From assembly GCA_033557465.1 (NCBI GenBank), contig CM066031.1:1670346800-1670410799 (forward strand): a stretch of 64,000 nucleotides of DNA, written 5' to 3'. The stretch is from Ichthyophis bannanicus. Its lineage: Eukaryota > Chordata > Amphibia > Gymnophiona > Ichthyophiidae. The translations under genes and the position numbers were made by a program. Below are positions 44,614 through 53,290 of this stretch, in pieces (position 1 is the stretch's first letter; every line of letters begins with the position of its first letter). The notes beneath the pieces are model-generated. The model was not told where the DNA came from and did no database searches. It saw nothing but the letters and a program-made list of their open reading frames with translations.

Positions 44614-45682
44614 CCTAAGAGAATGTATAACAGCACTCCAACCCTCCTAATCTCTGTATGTATATAAAATGTGTTTTTAGCACCACTGTAAATAGCCCAC
44701 ATTGTACATAGCTCAAACGAATCAAGCACCCAACACAGCCCTCACACTTCTAAGTTTCACCCTCACTGCATGTATAACACACACACTTTACCTGATTGCT
44801 TGCTGTGATACCACCTTGATTATTAAGATAAGGCGGTTTAGAAATACTGTTAAAATAAATAAATAAATAAAAATACAGCCCGTGTGAGCATGAATGTTCT
44901 CAACAATGTTTTTCCAAATCGGGTGATATCCCGAAATGGAGCAATTTCTTGGCCTCACCGATCGCCCAACCTCACAGTGTGCGATTTTTTCTTGTGGGGG
45001 TACCTGAAGAATAAAGTCTTTGAACAACGACCTCCAACGCTTGGGGAACTCAAGAGGAGAATCCGGTTGGAAATCGAGAGAATTCCTCAGCGTATGCTCC
45101 GTGATGTGATGGGCAGTTTCAGAAATCGCCTACAAGAATGTCTCAATCGGGAAGGACACCATCTTACTGGCGTTATTTTTAAACAGTGAATGTTGTTTCT
45201 TAAATGCTTTTTAATGTACATTAAGATAGTAACAATAAAATTTTGAAATATCCATCCGTTTATTTTTTACAGTCATTTCAAAAATGCAGGTTTGACTGGC
45301 TCACCCTGTAGAAAGACTAGGGGACATGCAATGAAGCTACATATAAACTATTTAAGACTAATAAAAGAAAATATTTTTTCACGCAACGTGTAATCAAACT
45401 CTGGAATTTGTTACCGGAGAATGTAGTAAAGGCTGTTAGTGTAGCTGGGTTTAAAAAAGGTTTGGACAAGTTCCTGGAGGAAAGGTCCATAAACCATTAT
45501 TAAGGGGAGACCCAGGATATCAATGCTTGACCCAATACAAGCATTGTGGAACCTGTGTCTTTTGGGGAAACTGCTAGGTATGTATGACCTAGCTTGGTCA
45601 CTGTTGGAAACAGGATACTGGGCTTGATGGACCTTGGTCTGACCCAGTATGGCATATCTTATGTTCTTATGTAATGACATAG

Positions 45683-46540
45683 GAAAATGTGGGAGGGTGG
45701 TTCTGGAGTCCAAATTTAGGCTTTTAGGTAGGAAGATGAAATCCAGAACTTCCAGGGTAACATTCTCTGAAATGCTTCCCGAGCCAAGCAGAGCTCCAGA
45801 GTCTCAATGCGTGGATGAGACGATGGTGCAAAGAAGGTGGTTTTGGATTTGCTAGGAACTGGGCAACTTTCTGGGGAAGGAAGGGGCTCTTCCAAAGGGA
45901 TGAGCTCCACCTTAACTGGGCTGGAACCAGGCTGCTGGTATTATCATTTAAAAAGGAGATAGAGCATCTTTTAAACTAGATAATAGGGTAAAGCAGACAG
46001 TTGCCCAAGAATGCTTGGTTCAGATGAATGTATCCTTTAAAGATACTAACAAAACAGGGAAGTTAGGACATCCAAACAGAGAGGCTCCAATAAAGATAAA
46101 AAGTTAGCCAGATGCCCTTAAGCACGGAGCTGAAAGATTCCAAATTACCCCTATCAACTGATAAACAAATTAATATGATTGAAATACCACCTCTAAAATG
46201 CCTGTATGCAAATACTAGAAGTCTAAAAAATAAGATGGGAGAGTTAGAATATATAGCTCTAAATATGATAGATATCTCAGAGACCTGGTGGAAGGACTAC
46301 CACCAATGGGAAACTGATTCCTGAATACAAACTATATCGCAATGATAGAGTAGATCAAATTGATGGAGGGGTTGTGCTCTGTGTTAGAAAGGGCATCAAG
46401 TCATTATAGAAACTCTATGGATAGAAATTCCATGTAAAAAAGGGGAAGGCGATGGCAGTGGGAGGGGGTACTACTGACCGCCTGGCCAGAATGAACAGAT
46501 GGATAATGAAATGCTGAAAGAAACCAAGGAAGCTAAAGAG
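45683..46540 (+). pseudogene. CR1-like LINE no. 3: 5' fragment with start of endonuclease
   Basis: Frame 46112-46324 shows the beginning of an APE-type endonuclease (C-L-Y-A-N-T-R-S-L-K-N-K, then I-S-E-T-W-W, with the catalytic Glu). The preceding 400 bp are ORF1-like or leader sequence with stops. It follows directly after the 3' tail of CR1 no. 2 and is cut by DIRS H at 46540. The rest would lie beyond H, outside the window. Confidence 0.6.
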
Positions 46541-47345
46541 AAATTAGACTTACCTGCTAATTGTTGTTCCTTGAGGAACTCCAGTCCAGTCCTGCACCTC
46601 TGGGTAGTGCACCTCCTCCAGCAGCTTGGGAGACTGAGCAGCCCCAGTATCTATTGACAAAGCAGATTCAGAGGAGCAACAAATAAGTAGATGAACATGC
46701 AACAAACACTTCAACATATAAATAAACTAGTACCCCCCCTCCATCCCCTGGAAAGGATACCCCGTCCATCCGTCCCCCCTCCAGGATGGGGAGACCAACC
46801 TATTGAGCGTTTGAGCAACTCCAACCAGCGGGAAGCGAGCAACCGACAGCTCTTCTGGTCTGCCCCTCCCCCAAAATAATAATTACACTTACCTGGTAAT
46901 TGTAGTTCCTTGAGTGACGACAGCTTAGTCCTCTACTGATGGGTAGTGTACCTCCTCCTACAGCTTGAAGACTGGACCAATCAAATTTCAGCATCACCGG
47001 AGGTAGCCTACTGGCATCCCTCTATAGCTCCAGTGAACTATTGACAAAGCAGACTCAACAAAACAAATGCAATAACAGTTAGCTAACCTTATAGAACATT
47101 TTTATTTATTTTTGCAATGGAAAGAAAGGTGAAACTTCCCCCAAAAAAACAGAAGAGGAAGAAAGAAATCACCTCCAAAAGGCAAAGGTTCCCCCGCTTG
47201 CCGAACCACAACCAGGTAGCGAGAGAAAAGAGCAGACAGAGTACAAAGCGAACCAGAGCACATGTCCCATGTGACATACTCACCTGGACCGACAGCTGAC
47301 CAAAGCGAACGCGTGCCGTGCCTAATCCTTACCCCAAGGGCGGGA

Positions 47346-47446
47346 CGGAGGACTAAGCTGTCGTCACGCAAGGAACTACAATTACCAGGTAAGTGTAATT
47401 ATTATTTCCTTAGCGTTCCTCCAGCTTAGTCCTCTACTGATGGGAT
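47346..47446. repeat. ICR of DIRS copy G
   Basis: The inverse of the left edge (GGAACTACAATTACCAGGTA and AGTGTAATTATT) runs into the inverse of the right edge (TTCCTTAGCGTTCCTCCAGC). This spells the circle junction AAGGAAATAATAATTAC. Confidence 0.85.
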
Positions 47447-47460
47447 GTAACAGAGCAGTA

Positions 47461-49998
47461 CTAACGGGAGGGACCCTGCCAGCCGGCACGCAAGACAGCT
47501 GACCCAAAAGAGGCATCCGCTGCCGCCAGCACATCAAGCCGATAGTGCTTACTGAAAGTATGTAGAGATGACCACATCGCCACCTTACAAATTTCTAAAG
47601 GCGGGACCAGACTGTGCTCAGCCCAGGACGCGGCCTGCGCTCTAGTAGAATGAGCTCTTAGACCCACCGGAGCCGGGCGCCCCTGCAACATGTAAGCCGA
47701 GATAATGGCTTCCTTAACCCATCTGGAAATGGATGCTTTCGCCGCCGCTTCCCCTTTCCTGGGACCCCCAAACAGCACAAATAAGTGATCCGATTTGCGG
47801 AAGGGCTCGGTGACCTTCAAATAACGACGTAACACTCTCTTAATGTCCAAGCGACTAAGGCCACGATCAGAAGACTGCTCTCCCGCTGCTCGCAAGACCG
47901 GAAGAGAGACCTCCTGATTCACATGAAAGGGAGAAGAGACCTTCGGCAGAAAGGAAGGCACTGGTCGGAGCACCACTTTGTGATCCGAAAAACAGAGGAA
48001 GGGCTCCCTACAAGAAAGGGCCTGAAGCTCCGAAATAAGGCGCGCTGAAGAAATCGCCACTAGAAACACAGTCTTAAGAGTCAAATCCTTCATGGAAACT
48101 TGGGAGAAAGGCTCAAACGGAGCTCTGCCGAGCGCCCGTAACACCAAGTTGAGATCCCATGGTGGGATGGAAATCCGACGCGCCGGACGCATTCTGGAAA
48201 CCGCCTTCAGAAAATGCCCGACGTCGGCGTGCTCCCCGAGAGCCACGCCCTGGACCTTACCTCTGTAACAGGCCAGAGTTGCCAACTGCACTCTTAAGGA
48301 ACTTGCCGCCAGTCCCTTAACAAAGCCCTCCTGCAAGAAATCCAATACCACTGGAATCGATGCCGTAGCAGCGCGGACCTGACGCCTCGAACACCAGTCC
48401 TCGAAGATTCGCCAAACACGGACGTAAGCAAGGGAGGTCGACTGTTTACGCGCCTGCAGTAGAGTCGCCACGACGGCCTTAGAATATCCTTTTCTTCTTA
48501 GCCGCGCCCTTTCAATGGCCAAGCCGTAAGCGAGAATCTCTCCACTCGCGGCATGAGGAGCGGACCCTGAACCAGAAGCTCCGGGGATATCGGGAGCCGC
48601 CACGGAGTCCCGTCCAGCAAGCGCACGAGATATGCATACCACGGACGCCTGGGCCAATCCGGCGCTATCAGTAGCACCTTGCCCTGGTGCGCTTCGATTC
48701 GCTGAATCACTCGCCCTATGAGCGCCCACGGAGGAAATACGTAGAGCAGACCCGACGAGGGCCACGGTTGCATGAGTGCATCGAGCCCCTCTGACATGGG
48801 CTCTCGTCTCCTGCTGAAAAACCGCGCCACTTTCGCAGAGTGAAACGTTGCCATGAGATCCAAGATCGGCGCACCCCACCGAGACACTAGTTGTGCGAAC
48901 ACCGAGGGATGCAGCTCCCATTCCCCGGCATCCACTCGATTCCTGCTGAGAAAATCCGCCGTCACGTTGTCTTTCCCGGCTATGTGCGCTGCAGAGATAG
49001 CCTGCAACCGTGGTTCTATCCAGGCGAACAGCCTCTGTGACTCCTCCTCCATGCCCGCGCTTCCGGTACCGCCCTGTCGATTTATGTAAGCCACGGTGGC
49101 GGCACTGTCGGAAAGTACTCGTACCGCATGGCGCGTGACCCGCCTTTCGAAGCTCTGTAGCGCCAGAAACACCGCTCTCAGCTCTAATCGGTTGATCGCC
49201 CAACTGCTCTCCTCCGGGGACCAGAGCCCCTGCGCAAAGTCCACTCCGCAATGAGCTCCCCAGCCCGTGAGACTGGCATCTGTCAATAGCGGAGTCCAGT
49301 CCGGCTGCTCCAACGGCATCCCCGCCTGAAGGGAGGCCGGCCGAAGCCACCATCGTAGGTCCCGCCTGACCTGCGGTGGGCAGGGCAGCCGCATGCTCAA
49401 GGAATCGAACTGATTGGAACAGCGGCGGAGCAGGGCCCGCTGCAACGATCGCATGTGAAACCTGGCCCAAGGCACCACTTCCAACGCCGCCGCCATCGTC
49501 CCCAACACCTGAAGATATTTCCACGCCGACGGGGCTGCGAGCTTCCAAAAGTCCCGTACCAGACCCCGAAGAGCTAGGGCTCTCCGTTCTGTTAGGAACA
49601 CCGACCCTTTGAGAGTATCGAATAGTACTCCCAAGTACTCGAGAGACTGAGTTGGCGTTAGATGACTTTTGACCGGGTTGACCACCCAGCCTAGGGACTG
49701 TAGCAGATCGACGACCTTCCTTGTGGCCTGCACGCTCTTGGCCTGGGACTTTGCTCGGATCAGCCAATCGTCCAGGTACGGATGGACTAAGACTCCCTCC
49801 TTGCGCAATGCCACCGCCACCACCACCATTATCTTGGTGAACACGCGCGGCGCCGTTGCCAGCACGAAGGGCAGGGCCTGGAACTGGTAGTGCTCCCAAG
49901 GGAGCGCGAAGCGCAGAAATTTTTGATGAGACTCCCTGATGGGAATATGGAGATAAGCTTCTGTGAGATCGAGACGCGTCAAAAACTCTCCCTGCCAA
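47461..49998 (-). CDS. YR recombinase of DIRS copy G, 845 codons, first catalytic Arg changed to Leu
   Basis: The C-terminal third is the recombinase: a SAM-like DNA-binding part (about 540-620), then S-S-A-R-L-I-S-E-L near 650-658, R-A-H-S-T-R (His 783, Arg 786) and H-T-F-S-K-H-Y-R-L-D (Tyr 819). In the alignment S-A-R-R-I-S-E-L of other copies, the catalytic Arg position is Leu here (codon CTT at 48037-48039, one base from CGT). The first 500 residues are Gly/Ser/Ala-rich and read in a different frame across the RT gene for 1.5 kb. The protein would integrate the circular intermediate. With this substitution activity is unlikely. Confidence 0.8.
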   Translation of the reverse strand: MAGRVFDASRSHRSLSPYSHQGVSSKISALRAPLGALPVPGPALRAGNGAARVHQDNGGGGGGIAQGGSLSPSVPGRLADPSKVPGQERAGHKEGRRSATVPRLGGQPGQKSSNANSVSRVLGSTIRYSQRVGVPNRTESPSSSGSGTGLLEARSPVGVEISSGVGDDGGGVGSGALGQVSHAIVAAGPAPPLFQSVRFLEHAAALPTAGQAGPTMVASAGLPSGGDAVGAAGLDSAIDRCQSHGLGSSLRSGLCAGALVPGGEQLGDQPIRAESGVSGATELRKAGHAPCGTSTFRQCRHRGLHKSTGRYRKRGHGGGVTEAVRLDRTTVAGYLCSAHSRERQRDGGFSQQESSGCRGMGAASLGVRTTSVSVGCADLGSHGNVSLCESGAVFQQETRAHVRGARCTHATVALVGSALRISSVGAHRASDSANRSAPGQGATDSAGLAQASVVCISRALAGRDSVAAPDIPGASGSGSAPHAASGEILAYGLAIERARLRRKGYSKAVVATLLQARKQSTSLAYVRVWRIFEDWCSRRQVRAATASIPVVLDFLQEGFVKGLAASSLRVQLATLACYRGKVQGVALGEHADVGHFLKAVSRMRPARRISIPPWDLNLVLRALGRAPFEPFSQVSMKDLTLKTVFLVAISSARLISELQALSCREPFLCFSDHKVVLRPVPSFLPKVSSPFHVNQEVSLPVLRAAGEQSSDRGLSRLDIKRVLRRYLKVTEPFRKSDHLFVLFGGPRKGEAAAKASISRWVKEAIISAYMLQGRPAPVGLRAHSTRAQAASWAEHSLVPPLEICKVAMWSSLHTFSKHYRLDVLAAADASFGSAVLRAGWQGPSR

Positions 49999-51410
49999 AC
50001 TGCGACAATAACCGAACGAAGGGTTTCCATACGAAAATGTGGTACCCGGAGACAGCGATTCACACCTTTGAGATCCAGAATGGGGCGAAGAGTGCTATCC
50101 TTCTTTGGCACCACAAAATAAATGGAATAACGCCCCCTGCCGAGTTCTGCCGGTGGAACTGGAACGACCGCTCCTAACCGCAAAAGACGGTCCAGCGTTT
50201 GCCGCACCTGAAGCGCCTTCTGTGGACCCCTGCAGGGGGACTCCACGAACGAATCTAGTACCTGCCGCGCGAGATCAAACACATAGCCCTCGCGAATGAT
50301 CTCCAACACCCACAGATCAGATGTGATGTGGGTCCAGGCAGAAAAGAAACCCCGAAGACAACCACCGATCGGTTGCAATTCTGCCGGGACCCGCTGCCCT
50401 TCATTGGGACTTCCGGAGGGCTGCCGGGGCCGCCGCTGCGAATCCTCGACTGGCACTGCGAAACCCCCGAAACCCTTGGGCTCTAGACACAAACCGTCCT
50501 CTTTGGGCCCCGCAAAACGGGGCGACCGAAACCTCCGAAAGTCTCGAGACTGCCACCTAAAGGACAAAACGGGCTTACCCCGTTTTGGCCTATCTTCCGG
50601 CAATCTGCCACCTTTGGAGTCCCCCAAGTCCTTAACCAACTTATCCAGGTCTTCACCAAACAAGAGCTTCCCCTTAAACGGGAGCTTGCCTAGACGCGAC
50701 TTAGAAGAGCCATCCGCTGCCCAATTCTTTAGCCAAAGAGACCTACGTGCCGCAACCAAGGAACCCATACTATTGGAGAGGCCCCTGATGAGGTCGTATT
50801 GCACATCCGCCAAATAGGCCGATCCAGACTCTAAGCGCTGGAGCTCGCACATCTCGTCGGGCTCAAAGGACGCAGACTGCTGCAGGCGCTGAACCCAGCG
50901 AAGACAGGCCCGAGCGACCCAAGCCCCACAAATGGACGCCTGCAACGCCACAGCGTCCGCCTCAAAAGATTGCTTCAAGAATCCGTCCATTTTTCTATCT
51001 GGCGCTTCTTTCAAGGCCGCAGCACCTTCCACCGGGATCGTGGTTTTCTTAGTGACCGCCGAAACCGCAGCGTCAATCTTTGGGGAACAAAACCTGTCCT
51101 TATCCTTTTCTGCGAGCGGATACAGCTTGTTCATGATCTTCATCCCTTTCAGTCCGTACTCGGGATTATCCCACTCCGTCTGAATCATCTGATCAATAAC
51201 CTTATGGATAGGGAACACCACGTGCGTCTGACGGACCGCCTGAATAATGGGATCCGCGCCATCCTCGTCCTCGGCCGGCTGCTCAGCAGATAGCCGAAGC
51301 ATCTGAAGAGCCTCCGCAATAAGGGCCGGCAACTCTTCCCGGCGAAAAACTCTTATGATTTTTGCCTGATCCTTAGGCTCAGGGAGTTCCCCTTCCTCTA
51401 ACTCCTCCAT
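48498..51410 (-). CDS. gag C-terminal part fused to RT-RNaseH-methylase, DIRS copy G, 970 codons
   Basis: Residues 1-350 are gag-like: an acidic start, the block S-P-K-I-D-A-A-V, K-L-L-F-G-E-D-L near 248-255 equivalent to G-E-N-L-F-G-K, and an Arg-rich segment. RT follows: L-D-L-T-E-A-Y near 480, Y-L-D-D at 545-548. RNase H: Asp 711 (LTDAS), Glu of LELRAV about 743, Asp 768 (LSDSA), Asp 819 (ADFLSR). The methylase-like tail has Y-V-F-P-P at 890-894 and L-I-A-P-D-W-P. The frame is contiguous with the gag N-terminus upstream, separated by a single TAA followed at once by ATG. It differs from DIRS-b, where gag and RT are in separate frames. Confidence 0.85.
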   Translation of the reverse strand: MEELEEGELPEPKDQAKIIRVFRREELPALIAEALQMLRLSAEQPAEDEDGADPIIQAVRQTHVVFPIHKVIDQMIQTEWDNPEYGLKGMKIMNKLYPLAEKDKDRFCSPKIDAAVSAVTKKTTIPVEGAAALKEAPDRKMDGFLKQSFEADAVALQASICGAWVARACLRWVQRLQQSASFEPDEMCELQRLESGSAYLADVQYDLIRGLSNSMGSLVAARRSLWLKNWAADGSSKSRLGKLPFKGKLLFGEDLDKLVKDLGDSKGGRLPEDRPKRGKPVLSFRWQSRDFRRFRSPRFAGPKEDGLCLEPKGFGGFAVPVEDSQRRPRQPSGSPNEGQRVPAELQPIGGCLRGFFSAWTHITSDLWVLEIIREGYVFDLARQVLDSFVESPCRGPQKALQVRQTLDRLLRLGAVVPVPPAELGRGRYSIYFVVPKKDSTLRPILDLKGVNRCLRVPHFRMETLRSVIVAVWQGEFLTRLDLTEAYLHIPIRESHQKFLRFALPWEHYQFQALPFVLATAPRVFTKIMVVVAVALRKEGVLVHPYLDDWLIRAKSQAKSVQATRKVVDLLQSLGWVVNPVKSHLTPTQSLEYLGVLFDTLKGSVFLTERRALALRGLVRDFWKLAAPSAWKYLQVLGTMAAALEVVPWARFHMRSLQRALLRRCSNQFDSLSMRLPCPPQVRRDLRWWLRPASLQAGMPLEQPDWTPLLTDASLTGWGAHCGVDFAQGLWSPEESSWAINRLELRAVFLALQSFERRVTRHAVRVLSDSAATVAYINRQGGTGSAGMEEESQRLFAWIEPRLQAISAAHIAGKDNVTADFLSRNRVDAGEWELHPSVFAQLVSRWGAPILDLMATFHSAKVARFFSRRREPMSEGLDALMQPWPSSGLLYVFPPWALIGRVIQRIEAHQGKVLLIAPDWPRRPWYAYLVRLLDGTPWRLPISPELLVQGPLLMPRVERFSLTAWPLKGRG

Positions 51411-51938
51411 TTACGTATCTACATCAAAGTCGGCTTCCGCCCCCTCCTGCCAGTCCGTCTCAGAGAGAACAAGCTCGACCGCACGTGTCCTTTTGGCCGG
51501 CCTCACTGTAACAGAGTCGCGCTCTGCTATACCAGCCCACGCGCTAGATGAAGGAAGGGACAGGGACCCTTCCACGAAGCCCTGCCGTCTGCGACAAAAT
51601 GCCTGATGCATAAGTAGGACAAAATCAGGAGAAAAATCACCCATCTGCAGCACGCTGCCAAGCTCAGATTGCGTGCCCGAAGCGCCCAAAGATGGTTCAG
51701 CTACTGGAGCCGAAGGCCCCGCTACAGGCTCTGCACTCTCTGTACCCGCGAGAGCTGCAGGGGCAACCGGTGTCATGGAAGTCTCTAACTGCTGCTCCAT
51801 GCTATGTGAGACTGACGCACAGCGCTGACAGATGCCTGACTCTGTGCCCGCGCCTCTACGAGAGCCACAGACGACGCACTGGGATCCGGCTGACATGGAA
51901 CCCCCCAAAAATGTACGGCCCCTGGGGGCCTCGGACAC
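51411..51938 (-). CDS. gag N-terminal ORF of DIRS copy G, 175 codons
   Basis: It has a zinc-binding-like motif C-V-V-C-G-S...C-Q-R-C at residues 22-39, then an Ala/Ser/Pro-rich stretch, a hydrophobic helix (F-S-P-D-F-V-L-L-M-H-Q-A-F) and an acidic end. The stop TAA at 51411 is followed without gap by the ATG of the next ORF in the same frame. Either one nonsense mutation split a single gag-pol, or this is a stop/start arrangement. The Met at residue 15 (M-S-A-G-S-Q-C) may be the true start, as it sits just before the finger. Confidence 0.7.
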   Translation of the reverse strand: MSEAPRGRTFLGGSMSAGSQCVVCGSRRGAGTESGICQRCASVSHSMEQQLETSMTPVAPAALAGTESAEPVAGPSAPVAEPSLGASGTQSELGSVLQMGDFSPDFVLLMHQAFCRRRQGFVEGSLSLPSSSAWAGIAERDSVTVRPAKRTRAVELVLSETDWQEGAEADFDVDT

Positions 51939-53080
51939 CCGGAAGTATGGGGCCAGGGAGACAGTCCTGGCCTGAACTTAAAGAAGAGCTGCAGTTCTGC
52001 TGTCTACGGTATCAGTGATTAATCCATTTATTTAAGGAATCAGTGGCTTACATCCGCGAGAGGCCGAGCTCCGGAGATACCCACTAAAGAAAGGAAATCC
52101 TAGCAAAACACCTGTCAGCGAACCCCGAGCCCAACGCTAACGAACGGGCACCCTGACAGCGAGAGAAAACCCCCGAACTAAGAAGACTCTAAAAACTAAC
52201 GTAAGAAAAAAAAAATGAGGCAACAAATACCTGGCAAAACCGCCCAGGCCACGGTCCGGAGACGAACGCTGCTCCGGGGAACCGCGCTGAGGCCGCTTGT
52301 GTCAAAAGAGCTACAAGCACCGCGTGCTCAAAATGGCCGCGGCGCCTCACAGCATTTTGGCGCACTGCTCCTGCTCGCTCTCCTGAGCCGAACCGCCAGC
52401 CAATTTAGATAACGGGTTCCGCCGTGCTATGACTCCGCTGCCCCGCAAACCAAGGAGCAGAGCGAGAAAATAGCCTTGATCACTAGACCGGGCAACCGGC
52501 TCTGCGGTCAGGGAAACAAACAGCCTAAGGACGCTGTCCCCCAAGCCGCAGGTTCTCACCTCTTAGAAAGTGCGCTGCCGGCAGACCGATCAAGGAGCTC
52601 TGCCCCGACCAGCCTAGGGGCTAGAAATCCTTAAGCAGCAGAAAAATACGAAGTAAATATAAAGAAAATATGCAGACGGCTGTGGCAAGGCAGGATGGAG
52701 ACCTCTCTACTGGAGCCCCGGAAGCAACCGGGATCAAAACAAAAACTGTTGTACTACTTCTTTTTTTTTTTTTTTTTAAAGGAACAGTACAACAAAAGTG
52801 CCCAAACACCTAACTCAGAGGGAAATGAAATAACAAATGACCATCAAATAAAAATAAAAGGTTAGCTAAGTATCTTGCTGCTGAACTGTATCCCTAGTGA
52901 GCCCAGAACCTAAGCTCACTACGTCCTCTAGCTGCATGAAGACTGGACACACTGGAGCTATAGAGGGATGCCAGTACGCTACCTCCAGTGATGCTGAAAT
53001 TTGATTGGTCCAGTCTTCAAGCTGCAGGAGGAGGTGCACTACCCATCAGTAGAGGACTAAGCTGGAGGAACGCTAAGGAA
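51939..53080 (-). other. 5' UTR and terminal repeat of DIRS copy G
   Basis: About 1.1 kb without a gene. It contains a poly-A/T stretch at 52763-52779 and the terminal inverted repeat at 52910-53065. This should hold the promoter of the minus-strand genes; no specific promoter box can be assigned. Confidence 0.6.
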
Positions 53081-53190
53081 CACTGATTACACACCCCTCC
53101 CCGGCTCCCCCTGCCTACTTCCTCCACCAAGGGAACCAGTTCAAGACCGGGGTGTGCATAGATTATCACAGAAAGCACTCAGGGAGGGTT

Positions 53191-53290
53191 CCGGGACTGG
53201 ACTGGAGTTCCTCAAGGAACAACAATTAGCAGGTAAGACTAATTTTTCTTTCCTTATTGTCCCTCCAGTCCAGTCCCGCACCTCTGGGAT
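53191..53290. repeat. ICR of DIRS copy H
   Basis: GGACTGGACTGGAGTTCC, then CAATTAGCAGGTAAGAC, is the inverse of H's left edge at 46541-46600. It is followed by TTCCTTATTGTCCCTCCAG, the expected inverse of H's right edge, which is outside the window. The ICR therefore predicts the unseen terminus as CTGGAGGGACAATAAGGAA. Confidence 0.8.

Larger units (their letters stand above)
39600..44872 (+). mobile_element. Full-length L2-clade LINE with tandem-repeat 5' region and 8-bp target duplication
   Basis: The exact duplication ATACAGCC flanks it (39592-39599 and 44873-44880). Between lie two tandem arrays (117 bp and 69-70 bp units), an endonuclease-RT coding region and a 3' UTR ending in AAATAAATAAATAAATAAAA. 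Since the duplications enclose the arrays, they belong to the element and form its 5' UTR. Two frameshifts inactivate the protein. The insertion splits the mariner transposase gene. Confidence 0.9.
38818..45189 (+). pseudogene. Mariner-like transposase (DD41D), frameshifted and split by L2
   Basis: The start at 38818 (M-E-Q-W-S-K-Q-Q-R) is preferred over the in-frame Met at 38785 because it opens the helix-turn-helix domain. Residues 1-110 carry two HTH-like segments. The first Asp is in S-D-E-A-H-F (about 39292-39309). A one-base shift near 39470 moves to frame 39411, which holds the second Asp in F-Q-Q-D-G-A-T-S-H. After the L2, 44881-45189 holds the third Asp in T-V-C-D-F-F-L-W-G-Y-L-K. 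Joining across the target duplication leaves 41 residues between Asp 2 and Asp 3. It would cut and paste the element, but this copy is broken. Confidence 0.85.
38703..45308 (+). mobile_element. Mariner-like (DD41D) DNA transposon, interrupted by an L2
   Basis: The terminal inverted repeats of about 32 bp begin (C/A)AGGGTGAGCCAGTCAAAC and end near TTTTTGAAA (38703-38735, and inverted at 45275-45308). It is flanked by TA (38701-38702 and 45309-45310), as for Tc1/mariner. Without the L2 it is about 1.33 kb. It is inserted in CR1 no. 2, and its target sequence matches the uninterrupted CR1 no. 1. Confidence 0.9.
37145..45520 (+). pseudogene. CR1 ORF2 RT, split by L2 fragment and mariner
   Basis: The segments are 37145-37512, 37900-38702 and 45309-45520. 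The first gives P-I-F-K-K-G-S-R-G-D-P-G-N-Y and L-D-F-Q-K-A-F-D. The second gives [10 protein letters not shown] and F-A-D-D-T-K, with an indel after it, then E-K-V-Q-R-R-A. The third gives the C-terminal tail (R-V-I-K-L-W-N-L-L-P). It is about as diverged as CR1 no. 1 and non-functional. Confidence 0.8.
36445..45682 (+). mobile_element. CR1-type LINE no. 2, plus strand, interrupted twice
   Basis: The pieces are 36445-37512, 37852-38702 and 45309-45682. It holds ORF1 sequence, then jumps directly into RT, then a 3' UTR ending CTTATGTTCTTATG at 45658-45672. Comparison with CR1 no. 1 shows that endonuclease and linker are missing. It is interrupted by an L2 3' fragment in RT and by a mariner near the end of ORF2. 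The TA-flanked mariner site reconstitutes exactly the sequence of CR1 no. 1 around 8575. Confidence 0.85.
46876..53080 (-). mobile_element. DIRS-c retrotransposon copy G, complete, inside H
   Basis: It is about 6.2 kb from ATAATTACACTTACCTGG to GGAACGCTAAGGAA. The terminal inverted repeats (46915-47060 against 52910-53065) share, for example, GGCATCCCTCTATAGCTCC and its inverse. The order is ICR, YR, RT-RH-methylase fused to gag, gag N-terminus and 5' region. Long frames are open, so it is recent. The visible lesions are one in-frame stop between the gag parts and a changed catalytic residue in YR. Confidence 0.9.
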
